Part shown: positions 17,306 to 25,193 of the stretch, piece by piece
How positions within the stretch are numbered: the stretch's first letter is position 1
How the letters are laid out: each line of letters starts with the position of its first letter
Origin: Metabacillus bambusae
GTDB lineage: Bacteria; Bacillota; Bacilli; Bacillales; Bacillaceae
Assembly: GCF_017497975.1 (NCBI RefSeq)
Contig: NZ_JAGDEL010000010.1
Coordinates: 112,705 to 176,704 of the forward strand
DNA: 64,000 nucleotides
Reading direction: 5' to 3'
Translations under genes and position numbers: made by a program
The notes under the pieces: model-generated
Seen by the model: only the letters and a program-made list of their open reading frames with translations
Told to the model about the DNA's origin: nothing
The model's database searches: none

Positions 17306-18811
17306 ATGTTAGATTTCATTGGAGTACTTATGTTTTTAATTCCAGTATTGATTATTGCAGCACTTGGAGGTATTGGGTATTTCTTTTGGGTAAGATATCG
17401 TTACCGAACAGCAAGATCCAATCAAGCTTTAATCATCACAGGTCCGAAGTTAGGTGACCCTGAGAAAGAAACAAATATTTTCACTGATCAAGAAGGACGT
17501 TCAATGAAAATCATCAGAGGTGGAGGATATCGCTTAAGAAGGTTCCAAACATCAACACCTGTTAATCTTACGTCGTTTCAGTTAAAACTATCCACTCCAC
17601 GCGTTTACACAAATGGTGGTGTACCGATTGTTGCTGATGCTGTAGCGATGGTTAAGGTTGCAGATACATTAAATGGGATTGCAAATTATGCTGAACAATT
17701 TTTAGGTAAGGATCAAGAAGAGATTGAAGCTGAAATCATTGAGGTGCTCGGAAGTAACCTACGTGCGATTCTCTCTAAGATGACCGTAGAAGATATTAAC
17801 AGTGACCGAGAGAAATTCAATCATGATGTATCAGAGGTTGCTCAAAAGCAACTAGATTTAATGGGGTTCAAAATTACGTCCTTAGGTCTTACAGACTTAC
17901 GTGATGCTGATGAGGAAAATGGGTACTTAGAAAACTTGGGTAGACCACGTATTGCTGAGGTTCGAAAACTAGCTGAAATTGCTGAAGCGAACAGTGAACG
18001 TGAAACCAGGATCCATAAGGCCCAAACTGATCAAGAGGCAAAAGAAGAAGAATACAAACGTCAAATTGCCGTTGCCGAATCTAAAAAGGAGAAGGATATT
18101 AAAGACGCAGCCTTCAAAGAAGAAACCGAACGTGCTCGAGCGAAATCAGAACAATCCTATGAGTTAGAAAAAGCAAAATTAGCAAAAGAAGTAAAAGAAG
18201 AGGAATTAACTCTTAAATTCCTAGAACGTGAACGTGCAGTTAAGCTTGAGGAAGAAGAAAGTAAAGTTCGGAAAACAAAAGCTGATGCTGAATACTATGA
18301 AACAACTCGTAAAGCCGAAGCTGAGGCACGTAAAGCTGAAATTGATGGGGAGGCGAAAGCGAAAATTCGCAGGGAAGAGGGTTCTGCTGAAGCTGATGTT
18401 ATTCGTGAACGTGGTAAAGCCGAGGCTGAAGCTCGTAAGCTTTTAGCTGAAGCAATGGAAAAACATGGCGATGTTATTATCACTGAGAAATTAATTGAAA
18501 TGCTACCGGTATTTGCTGAAAAGATTGCTCAACCACTTAACAATATTGATTCAGTTAAGATTATTGACTCAGGTAACGGACAGGGTGTCCCATCTTTTGG
18601 GAAGAGCATTACAAGAACGATGGTAGACATGCAGGAGCCTTTAAAGGAAATGACAGGTATTGATGTAGCTCAATTATTAAAATCATATGTTTCAAGGTCA
18701 AATGGAAATCAAAATCAAGGTGCACCTACAGTCTTAGCTACAGAGCCGTCAGACAATAGCAAGGTAGAAGATGTAACAATTGATGATGATCTTAAGAGTA
18801 TGGGATCTTAA
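17306..18811 (+). CDS. floT: Flotillin-like protein FloT (YuaG)
   Basis: 501 residues after AGAAGGGGGAAG. An N-terminal membrane hairpin/helix (about residues 3-27) is followed by an SPFH domain with GPKLGDPEKE and IIRGGGYRLRRF. A long coiled coil rich in Lys/Glu/Ala (KAEAEARKAE, RGKAEAEARKLLAEAM) and a disordered acidic tail follow. FloT organises functional membrane microdomains and responds to cell-envelope stress. In B. subtilis it follows yuaF (NfeD type); here the preceding gene is ecsC and no NfeD gene is present, so floT stands alone. Confidence 0.93.
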   Translation: MLDFIGVLMFLIPVLIIAALGGIGYFFWVRYRYRTARSNQALIITGPKLGDPEKETNIFTDQEGRSMKIIRGGGYRLRRFQTSTPVNLTSFQLKLSTPRVYTNGGVPIVADAVAMVKVADTLNGIANYAEQFLGKDQEEIEAEIIEVLGSNLRAILSKMTVEDINSDREKFNHDVSEVAQKQLDLMGFKITSLGLTDLRDADEENGYLENLGRPRIAEVRKLAEIAEANSERETRIHKAQTDQEAKEEEYKRQIAVAESKKEKDIKDAAFKEETERARAKSEQSYELEKAKLAKEVKEEELTLKFLERERAVKLEEEESKVRKTKADAEYYETTRKAEAEARKAEIDGEAKAKIRREEGSAEADVIRERGKAEAEARKLLAEAMEKHGDVIITEKLIEMLPVFAEKIAQPLNNIDSVKIIDSGNGQGVPSFGKSITRTMVDMQEPLKEMTGIDVAQLLKSYVSRSNGNQNQGAPTVLATEPSDNSKVEDVTIDDDLKSMGS

Positions 18812-18870
18812 AACAAATGGGGATCACTGTGGTACAAAAAATCTCCTAAATTAATAAAATAGTAGTTCAA

Positions 18871-18910
18871 AAAACAGGCGCTTTTCTTTAAATTAGAAAG
18901 CGCCTGTTTT
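18871..18910 (+). terminator. terminator after floT
   Basis: A perfect 14-bp stem (AAAACAGGCGCTTT / AAAGCGCCTGTTTT) with a T-rich 3' side. Confidence 0.9.
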
Positions 18911-18987
18911 CTTTTGGGATAAAGGCTGATCATTAATTTAAGATATAAAGCTCACTGTTGATTTTGGCACTTTGTTGATAAGAGAGA

Positions 18988-19025
18988 ACGCCTGCAGCGG
19001 AAATCAACAACCAAGTTTAACAGAG
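18988..19025. repeat. fragment of the MITE-like element
   Basis: 38 bases (from ACGCCTGCAGCGG to TTTAACAGAG) are identical to the right end of the element at 14076-14232. The other end is missing, so this is a truncated copy lying directly at the 3' end of the amidohydrolase gene. Confidence 0.85.
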
Positions 19026-19026
19026 A

Positions 19027-20232
19027 CTAAGATATTGAAACAGGCTTATTATTCACTGAATCTAGTTGATACTGAATTGTTGCTTTACATAAAGTTTTTG
19101 CAGCAATGAGAAGCGCCTTTTCATCGATATCAAACTTAGGGTGATGATGTGGGTAGGCATTATCTTTATTTGCAGGCATTGCCCCAGTAAAAAAGAATGT
19201 ACCTTTCACATGCTGCAAATAATAAGCGAAATCCTCACCACCCATTTGTAATGGACTTTCTTCAATCTCATAAACACCAGGTACTTGCTCGGCAACGCTT
19301 TTAAGAAATACTGTTTCGACAGGATGGTTCACAACAGCAGGGTATCCTCTAGTAAATTGATAATTGTATTGGGCATCATTCATTAAGCAAGTACCTTTAA
19401 CGACATGTTCGATCTCTTGCTCAATTTGTAAACGCACAGCCTCATCAAATGTCCGAACAGTTCCGATTAGTGTCGCTGAGTTTGCAATGATATTAAAGGC
19501 ATTTTCTGCAACAAATGAGCCAACAGTTACGACTGCTGAATGGATGGGATCAACCTTTCGACTAACAATTTGCTGTAAGTTGGTAACTACTTGGGAACCA
19601 ATGAGAATTGCATCTTTTGTTTTATGAGGTTGTGCTCCGTGGCCACCTTGACCTAAGATATTGATTTCAAAGCGATCAGCCGCAGCCATAAAAGGTCCTA
19701 CTCGATATTGAATTTTTCCAACAGGCTCACTTGCCCAAAGGTGGGTACCGAAGATGACGTCTACTCCATCTAAGCAACCATCTTTAATCATTGAATTTGC
19801 TCCACCTGGCGCATATTCTTCTGCATGCTGATGAATAAGAACAATATTACCATTTAGCAGATGATGATTGCTGAACAGAACTTTGGCTAACACAAGTAAT
19901 GTTGCTGTATGACCATCATGGCCACAAGCATGCATCACACCAGGTACAGTAGATTTATACTCAACATCTTTTTCATCTTGAATGGGCAGAGCATCAAAGT
20001 CTGCTCGTAATGCAACTGTTGGACCTGGTAAATCCCCTTTTATTGTTGCCACAACACCGTTACCACCTACATTTGACCTTACCTCAACACCAAGTTTCTT
20101 ATAATAATCCACTATATATTTCGCTGTGTTCACTTCCTTGAAGGATACTTCGGGGTGCATATGTAAAAAGCGACGGATCTCTACCATTTCTGAAAAATGG
20201 ATATCCAGTGACGACCATAGATGATCAAGCAT
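19027..20232 (-). CDS. yhaA: M20D amidohydrolase (YhaA-like, N-acyl amino acid hydrolase type)
   Basis: 401 residues from ATG 20232, chosen for AAGGAGG 9 bases upstream; the frame is open further but without a site. Metal-binding motifs of peptidase M20D are clear: HMHPEVSF, RADFDALP, HACGHDGHTA and HQHAEE, with the GQGGHGAQPH dimerisation/active-site segment and MGGEDFAYY. The family removes acyl or carbamoyl groups from amino acids or amides; the natural substrate is unknown. Position after ecsC/floT corresponds to B. subtilis yhaA. Confidence 0.88.
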   Translation of the reverse strand: MLDHLWSSLDIHFSEMVEIRRFLHMHPEVSFKEVNTAKYIVDYYKKLGVEVRSNVGGNGVVATIKGDLPGPTVALRADFDALPIQDEKDVEYKSTVPGVMHACGHDGHTATLLVLAKVLFSNHHLLNGNIVLIHQHAEEYAPGGANSMIKDGCLDGVDVIFGTHLWASEPVGKIQYRVGPFMAAADRFEINILGQGGHGAQPHKTKDAILIGSQVVTNLQQIVSRKVDPIHSAVVTVGSFVAENAFNIIANSATLIGTVRTFDEAVRLQIEQEIEHVVKGTCLMNDAQYNYQFTRGYPAVVNHPVETVFLKSVAEQVPGVYEIEESPLQMGGEDFAYYLQHVKGTFFFTGAMPANKDNAYPHHHPKFDIDEKALLIAAKTLCKATIQYQLDSVNNKPVSIS

Positions 20233-20409
20233 AATTTTCCTCCTTATTGATTTAGTGTATAAATAATATGGTTGTAAATCTAGAAGTTGTGTAAAAAGCA
20301 TATGTCTTGAAATTGAAATGTATTAAAATAAAAAAGGAATTTATATTAGCTCGATTGTAGTTAAAAAATTTGAAAATTACAAGAATTTAATGAGGGTTGG
20401 AGGAATATT

Positions 20410-21054
20410 ATGAAAAAATAATATTTTGCGTCTTTGTTAACACTGGCATTAATTCTACTAATTATTTTTATCAAAGTGAATACAATCAGTGCGATTTATT
20501 CAACTATCGGGAAGGGATTGTATAGCTTACATGATCAACCTTTAGTAAGTTTTATAAAATGGGTTGGTATTCTAGGTACTACTATAGGGATTGTAACAGT
20601 TCTTTTTGTATCCATGTTATTATTTATCATTTTTCAAAAAAATGTTAAAGCTGCAACCGTTTTGTTCTTATCTGTTCTGATTGGGAATGTAGGGAACAAG
20701 CTTCTAAAAGCTCTCATTGAAAGAGAACGTCCTACATTTCCAGAGCATATCGAGGACGGCTTTAGTTTTCCTAGTGGACATGTAATGGTTGGACTACTAT
20801 TATTTGGCATGATTGCATACTATTTAATAAGAGCAAGTCAAACAATAAAAGTTAAACAAACAATTCTAATAAGTACTAGCTTGTTACTGATTTTAATTGG
20901 TTTCAGTAGACTACTAGAAGGGGAATACTTTCTCACTGACATTATAGGTGGTTACATAGCTGGGGGACTTGTATTAATAGGGATGATCTCAATAGATCAG
21001 GTCTTACATACGAAAATTGAACGAAGGAAAGGTAAGAACGACGTTGCTCTATAA
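20410..21054 (+). pseudogene. PAP2-family phosphatase with an early stop and a lost catalytic His
   Basis: The natural start appears to be ATG 20410, with GGAGG upstream, but codon 4 is TAA (20419-20421), after which the frame continues open to 21054. The only remaining starts, such as TTG 20434, lack a ribosome site. PAP2 motifs are visible: a KALIERERP run (K-x6-RP), FPSGH, and SRLLEGEYFLTD, where the third motif should read SR-x5-H-x3-D. The catalytic His is Tyr (TAC). Both lesions could come from C-to-T changes. Six membrane helices are otherwise intact. It is probably a decaying gene; a sequencing error could explain the stop but not both changes. Confidence 0.75.
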
Positions 21055-21065
21055 CGTCGTTTTTA
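21037..21065 (+). terminator. terminator overlapping the end of the PAP2 gene
   Basis: AACGACGTT pairs with AACGTCGTT (21053-21061), followed by TTTT; the stop codon lies in the structure. Confidence 0.75.
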
Positions 21066-21124
21066 TATTAACAGGTAGCTAGGTTCATAAGTTGGAAATG
21101 ACGATCCGAGGAGATGATCACTTC

Positions 21125-21544
21125 ATGAAAAAACTGTTGAGTCTTATTTTACTAATCGCTATGATACAGACTGTTGTAGCGTGTTCTTATGGAATGGCTG
21201 GGAAGACATTAGATAATGTTAACGACCAAGAAGAAACAGAACAATCTGGGCAAAAAAATAAGATTGAAATGGAAACGGCAAATGAAAATGATCAAGATCA
21301 AGAGGAGTCAAAAGCCAAGAAGCTTCCCCCTGTAAATGAAAAGGACGCGGTCAGATTAATTCGTGAACATCTCGGCTTGGAAGAACATACTACATTGCAT
21401 GTGGAGGTTGATCATGAGGAAGGAAATAAGTATGTGGTTCATGTTTATGAAATTGTGACACATGATGATATTTCTCATACAGCCACATATGGTTGGTATT
21501 ATGTTTCAAAAGACTCTGGAAAGATTGAGGATATGATGGAATAG
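21125..21544 (+). CDS. putative lipoprotein, unknown
   Basis: 139 residues from ATG 21125 (GAGGAG about 11 bases upstream). A signal peptide with lipobox VVAC predicts a lipid-anchored surface protein. A hydrophilic acidic linker (Glu, Asp, Gln, Asn, Lys) follows, then a small C-terminal domain with VNEKDAVRLIREHLGL and TYGWYYVSKDSGKIEDM. The C-terminal pattern resembles PepSY-like or secreted stress lipoproteins of bacilli, but I cannot assign a family. A terminator follows. Confidence 0.7.
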   Translation: MKKLLSLILLIAMIQTVVACSYGMAGKTLDNVNDQEETEQSGQKNKIEMETANENDQDQEESKAKKLPPVNEKDAVRLIREHLGLEEHTTLHVEVDHEEGNKYVVHVYEIVTHDDISHTATYGWYYVSKDSGKIEDMME

Positions 21545-21553
21545 AAAGATAAG

Positions 21554-21582
21554 AAAACTCCTACTTCCTGTAGGGGTTTTTT
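21554..21582 (+). terminator. terminator after the lipoprotein gene
   Basis: AAAACTCCTAC pairs with GTAGGGGTTTT (one wobble), followed by TTATTG. Confidence 0.85.
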
Positions 21583-21589
21583 ATTGTCA

Positions 21590-21757
21590 CCAGGAAATTA
21601 TAAAATTCTTGTACTGTGGATAAGCGCTTGGCATCCAGCTCCAGCGCCTAGCCCCTCGAGGTCATAAGATAATTTAGAATTGAAGGCAAAGAACGCCTTC
21701 TATTCTAAATTATCTTATGCTTGTCGGGGCTGTTTAAGGCGCTTGCGCTTTTGTTCT
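21590..21757. repeat. fold-back intergenic repeat, copy B
   Basis: It has a conserved lead-in (AGGAAATTATAAAATTC, TACTGTGGATAAGCGCT) and outer arms with AGCGCCTAGCCCC and GGGGCTGTTTAAGGCGCTT. An inner hairpin pairs CATAAGATAATTTAGAAT with ATTCTAAATTATCTTATG. The inner arms differ from copies A, C and D but pair perfectly. Confidence 0.88.
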
Positions 21758-21769
21758 TAAGTTTAGTTA

Positions 21770-21823
21770 TTGCATTATATTGGAAATTATTATATAGTAC
21801 ATTACAACAGTAATGCACTATAT
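21770..21823 (+). promoter_or_regulatory. promoter and overlapping operator of the GntR/ABC operon
   Basis: TTGCAT (21770-21775), a 17-base spacer and TATAGT (21793-21798) form a good vegetative promoter. A 14-bp inverted repeat with one mismatch (ATATAGTACATTAC at 21792-21805 and GTAATGCACTATAT at 21810-21823) covers the -10 and start site. It is most likely the operator for the GntR-type repressor encoded next. Confidence 0.78.
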
Positions 21824-21851
21824 GGAAAGAGGTTTGAAAGGAGGCTTGCGC

Positions 21852-22235
21852 TTGATTTTAAATACAGATAGTACAAAACCAATCTATGTTCAAATAGCAG
21901 AATGGCTAGAAACAGAGATTTTGAGTGGCAACATCAAACAGAATGAAAAAATCTATTCACAATATCAGCTTGCAGACATGTTCAATATTAATCCGGCAAC
22001 TGCTGCGAAAGGATTAAATATTTTGGCTGATGAATTGATTTTATATAAAAAGCGGGGCCTTGGAATGTTTGTTTCTACTGATGCAAATTCCATTATTCTC
22101 AACAAACGGAAAAATCGAACGTTGAAAAGATTAGTTAGGGAAATTGTTATGGAAGCAGAGCGGTTAAGTGTGAGTGAAGATGAATTGCTACAGATGATTA
22201 AAGCAGCGAATAATGAAGACAAGGGGGATGTATAA
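21852..22235 (+). CDS. GntR-family (YtrA subfamily) repressor
   Basis: 127 residues from TTG 21852, which is 7 bases after AAAGGAGG; upstream ATGs have no site. An N-terminal winged-helix domain contains PIYVQIAEWLETEILSGNI and a helix-turn-helix near QLADMFNINPATAAKGLNIL. It is followed only by a short helical tail, typical of the small YtrA subfamily that controls adjacent ABC transporters. Its stop overlaps the ATG of the ATPase gene (TAATG). Confidence 0.88.
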   Translation: MILNTDSTKPIYVQIAEWLETEILSGNIKQNEKIYSQYQLADMFNINPATAAKGLNILADELILYKKRGLGMFVSTDANSIILNKRKNRTLKRLVREIVMEAERLSVSEDELLQMIKAANNEDKGDV

Positions 22236-23137
22236 TGAAGGTCGTCGTTTGTAATGAGGTTTCGAAAGTATATGGACAGAAAAAAGCGTTGAATAATTTG
22301 TCCTTCTCGATAGAAAAAAATAAAATAACGGGTCTTATCGGTAGAAACGGTGCTGGAAAAACAACGCTTTTGAAATTAATCGCTGGGTTTATCCACGAAA
22401 CTTCTGGAGAGGTACACGTTTTTTCAGAAAAACCGTTTAACAATTTGAAGGTTTCTTCTAACAGAATCTATATTGATGATCAGCAATACTTCCCAAACTC
22501 GTTAACCCTAAAAGACATTCTCCAATCAGCTCGTACTTTTTATGCAAATTGGGATAAAGAGCTTGCTGATCGTCTCTTTGACTATTTCTCTTTTCATCCA
22601 AAGCAGCACTATTATACTCTTTCTAAAGGTATGAAGAGTACTTTTAATATGATAATAGGCTTAGCTGCAAGATGTCCATTAACAATTTTAGATGAACCAA
22701 CAACAGGCATGGATTCTTCCGTAAGAAAAGATTTTTATAGAGCCTTACTAAAGGATTATATTGACCACCCTCGAACGATCATCCTATCTAGTCATCTATT
22801 AAATGAAATCGAGGATCTATTAGAGGATGTATTGCTTATTAAGGATGGTGAAAAGCTCTTGCATCTTCCAGTTGCGGATTTGAAGGAATATGCAATTGGG
22901 ATAAATGGTAAAGAAGATATTGTAATGGAAATCGTTTGTAGCAGAGAAATTCTTCATCAAAAACGAATAGGTATAGATGGCGTCTATGTTGTAGTAGAAA
23001 ATAATTTTACAGAGTTTGAGACTGAAAATTATAGATTGAAGGGTGTTGAAATGACCTCAGTTGCTTCAGACGATTTATGTACATATTTAACGAGTAAAAC
23101 GAATGGGGGGATTGATGATGTTTTTAACAGAGGTTAA
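22235..23137 (+). CDS. ABC transporter ATPase (YtrB-like)
   Basis: 300 residues; Walker A GRNGAGKTT near residue 37, variant signature LSKGMKSTFNMI, Walker B LTILDEPTTGMD, and the His-loop ILSSHLL. A C-terminal extension of about 90 residues has no recognised domain. It is the second gene of a GntR-ATPase-permease-membrane protein operon. Substrate unknown; related YtrBCDEF and similar systems respond to cell-wall antibiotics. Confidence 0.88.
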   Translation: MKVVVCNEVSKVYGQKKALNNLSFSIEKNKITGLIGRNGAGKTTLLKLIAGFIHETSGEVHVFSEKPFNNLKVSSNRIYIDDQQYFPNSLTLKDILQSARTFYANWDKELADRLFDYFSFHPKQHYYTLSKGMKSTFNMIIGLAARCPLTILDEPTTGMDSSVRKDFYRALLKDYIDHPRTIILSSHLLNEIEDLLEDVLLIKDGEKLLHLPVADLKEYAIGINGKEDIVMEIVCSREILHQKRIGIDGVYVVVENNFTEFETENYRLKGVEMTSVASDDLCTYLTSKTNGGIDDVFNRG

Positions 23138-23864
23138 GTTAGTTGATATAGTGAAGAAACAGTTTATGTATAAAATAAAAGCTTACTTAAGTGTTTTTAG
23201 TTCATTGCTAACCATACAAATCATTGGAATTCTCTTATCAACGACCGGTAGTAGATCAATGGGTACTAGTTCTAATGGTTTCTCACTGAATGTTAGCTAT
23301 TATACAGGAGATATCATCATAATTTTTACAATGATATGGGCCTTGATAAGTGCAATTATTATTACGACAAAAGCCTACCGAAACGATGACTTTGTTTTTG
23401 TGTCTAATCGATTAAGCAGTAACCTTTCAAATATTGTTTTTTTACTATTTGCTAGTATCGTCGGGGGAATTACTACTATGCTTTCTGGAATTTTATTTAA
23501 GGTTATCATGTACTTTATTCTAGATGATGGAAATGTGGCGACAACATTTATTAGTATTCAAGAATTAATAGTAGGGATTATTGCTAGCATCCTTTATGTG
23601 TTTTTACTAGCATCCTTAGGATATTTTGTTGGAATGCTTGTGCAATTAAGTAAGTGGTTCACTATTATCCTTCCCGCAGTATTTTTAGGCTATTTATTTT
23701 TAGGAGGGAATAGGAACGGAGAGCCAACCTTTTTACTAGAGATAGGGAAATTTTTTATAGATGAAGCCTCATTACTCGTATTTTTCTTAAAGGTAATCGC
23801 TGCTGGAAGTTTTTTATTTTATGTTTCTATTATTCTGTCAAATAAGATTGAGGTGAGACAATGA
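23118..23864 (+). CDS. ABC transporter permease subunit
   Basis: 248 residues from ATG 23118, 7 bases after GGGGG; the frame also has ATGs at 23103 and 23115. It overlaps the ATPase gene by 20 bases. About six hydrophobic helices, one following SYYTGDIIIIFTMIWALISA. No close family recognised beyond ABC-2-type permeases; its role is inferred from the neighbours. Confidence 0.78.
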   Translation: MFLTEVKLVDIVKKQFMYKIKAYLSVFSSLLTIQIIGILLSTTGSRSMGTSSNGFSLNVSYYTGDIIIIFTMIWALISAIIITTKAYRNDDFVFVSNRLSSNLSNIVFLLFASIVGGITTMLSGILFKVIMYFILDDGNVATTFISIQELIVGIIASILYVFLLASLGYFVGMLVQLSKWFTIILPAVFLGYLFLGGNRNGEPTFLLEIGKFFIDEASLLVFFLKVIAAGSFLFYVSIILSNKIEVRQ

Positions 23865-24589
23865 TTTTAACGACAATTATTCCGTTTGTACTGTTATTAT
23901 TAATAATCGTAATGATTTATAAGATGGTTAATGTTATTAAGAAGGTACCATTTTTTCAAAAGCTTAACTTGAAATGGATGTTAAGTATTTATGGAGTTTT
24001 GTTACTTGTAGCAGTTGGATTATTTTATGTGCTTCCGATTGAGAGATCTTCAACTTCAAATAAAATCGTTGATAATCAGGATGAACTAGTGAAAGTCGAG
24101 AAGGCAAGACGTTTATTAACGATGGCTGCTTCTGAGGGAAAACAAATAACCAAGGAAAATATTGATGGCGTTGAGATAAAAAATCAATGGGATTTTACTT
24201 ACGGAGAAAAACAGCTTGATGTCACTATATCGGATGAACAGCTTGGAACGTTGTTTACGTTAGTAGAAAGAAAAAATGTAAATGATGATAGAGTAGAGGT
24301 AATACAATATCATACAAGAACTATTATTGAAAACCTGGATATTACGGATGATATTCGCCCTTTAACTTTAGAATTAGCAGAAGGTGAATTAACGATTAGA
24401 GACACAAATGCTGTAGAAATTCACTTCGGGAAATTCGATAAAGAATTTACAATTTCTCAGTTTACTGAAGAAAAGGGATTAGAAGATTCATTTATCGATG
24501 AAGATCATATTTGGGCTGAGAATGTACTTTATATTCGTGTTCCAAAGGATATGGATGTTAATGGAGACTTCAAGTTTGTGACACAATAA
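23861..24589 (+). CDS. membrane-anchored protein of the GntR/ABC operon, unknown
   Basis: 242 residues; ATGA overlap with the permease gene. Two N-terminal membrane helices (residues about 3-21 and 40-60) are followed by a roughly 175-residue hydrophilic domain predicted outside the membrane. That domain has no Cys and many acidic residues (NIDGVEIKNQWDFTYGEKQL, NAVEIHFGKF). I do not recognise it; it may be an accessory or sensor subunit of the transporter. Confidence 0.7.
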   Translation: MILTTIIPFVLLLLIIVMIYKMVNVIKKVPFFQKLNLKWMLSIYGVLLLVAVGLFYVLPIERSSTSNKIVDNQDELVKVEKARRLLTMAASEGKQITKENIDGVEIKNQWDFTYGEKQLDVTISDEQLGTLFTLVERKNVNDDRVEVIQYHTRTIIENLDITDDIRPLTLELAEGELTIRDTNAVEIHFGKFDKEFTISQFTEEKGLEDSFIDEDHIWAENVLYIRVPKDMDVNGDFKFVTQ

Positions 24590-24601
24590 TTCTATTTTTA
24601 T

Positions 24602-24826
24602 GGCTGTTTTAGCAAACTTTGTTGCTAATTACCAATTACCAAGTAATGCGGTGTGGTTGATTGCAGCGAGAGTTGCCCGCTTTCTGCGGGGCGGGCGGTG
24701 AGCCTCCTCGGCGTAAACGCCTGTGGGATCTCACCTGTCCCGCTACTCCCGCAGGAGTCTCGCACTTCCGCTCCAATCAACCAAATAGTTTTTGTTTTAA
24801 AAGCAACAATCTCTTAGAAAAGAGCC
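24602..24826. repeat. 225-bp MITE-like element, copy 1
   Basis: Imperfect terminal repeats (GGCTGTTTTAGCAAAC... and ...TTAGAAAAGAGCC) enclose a GC-rich core (GAGCCTCCTCGGCGTAAACG, TCACCTGTCCCGCTACTCCC). TTTTTAT occurs directly on both sides (24595-24601 and 24827-24833), a likely 7-bp target duplication. It is the reverse complement of the element at 49621. Reading frames inside are not genes. Confidence 0.85.
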
Positions 24827-25193
24827 TTTTTATTAATGGTATGAATTGTGATTGAAGCAACATATGAGGAAAAACTAGCACTAATTCAAGCTCGCCATAA
24901 CTTAGGTACACGGATAGAAATGAGTTCATCTTCTGTAAAAGAGCAAGAAAAATGAAATTAAAGTGCTGATCTATTTCTAGATTCTAGATATTATTTTCAT
25001 AAAAAAGGATGCTCATTAGGATTAGACTGTTAAAAAAGGAACGCATTTTGATAGTAGCCTAGATTTTCATCAATATACTAATAACAAAAGAAGCTATGAA
25101 CTTATATGTAGTAGTTCAGTAGCTTCTTTTATCTCTTTGAATGTATTTTTCAGTCCCCTCTGGTCTAACCCTTATTGGTTTAATCACTTCAAG
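24827..25193. other. intergenic remainder with a possible gene remnant
   Basis: Apart from the pucR terminator this holds a 35-codon GTG frame (24848-24955) without a ribosome site, which may be the tail of a gene cut by the neighbouring element. Nothing else is supported. Confidence 0.3.
25086..25130 (-). terminator. terminator after pucR
   Basis: AAAAGAAGCTA pairs perfectly with TAGCTTCTTTT, extended by TGAACT/AGTTCA with one bulge; T-rich on the minus strand. Confidence 0.85.

Noticed and set aside
24661..24855. 64-codon frame
   Set aside because: Entirely inside the GC-rich MITE-like element; reflects its composition.
24848..24955. 35-codon GTG frame beginning VIEATYEEKL
   Set aside because: No ribosome binding site and no recognised family; at most a remnant of a gene cut by the neighbouring element.
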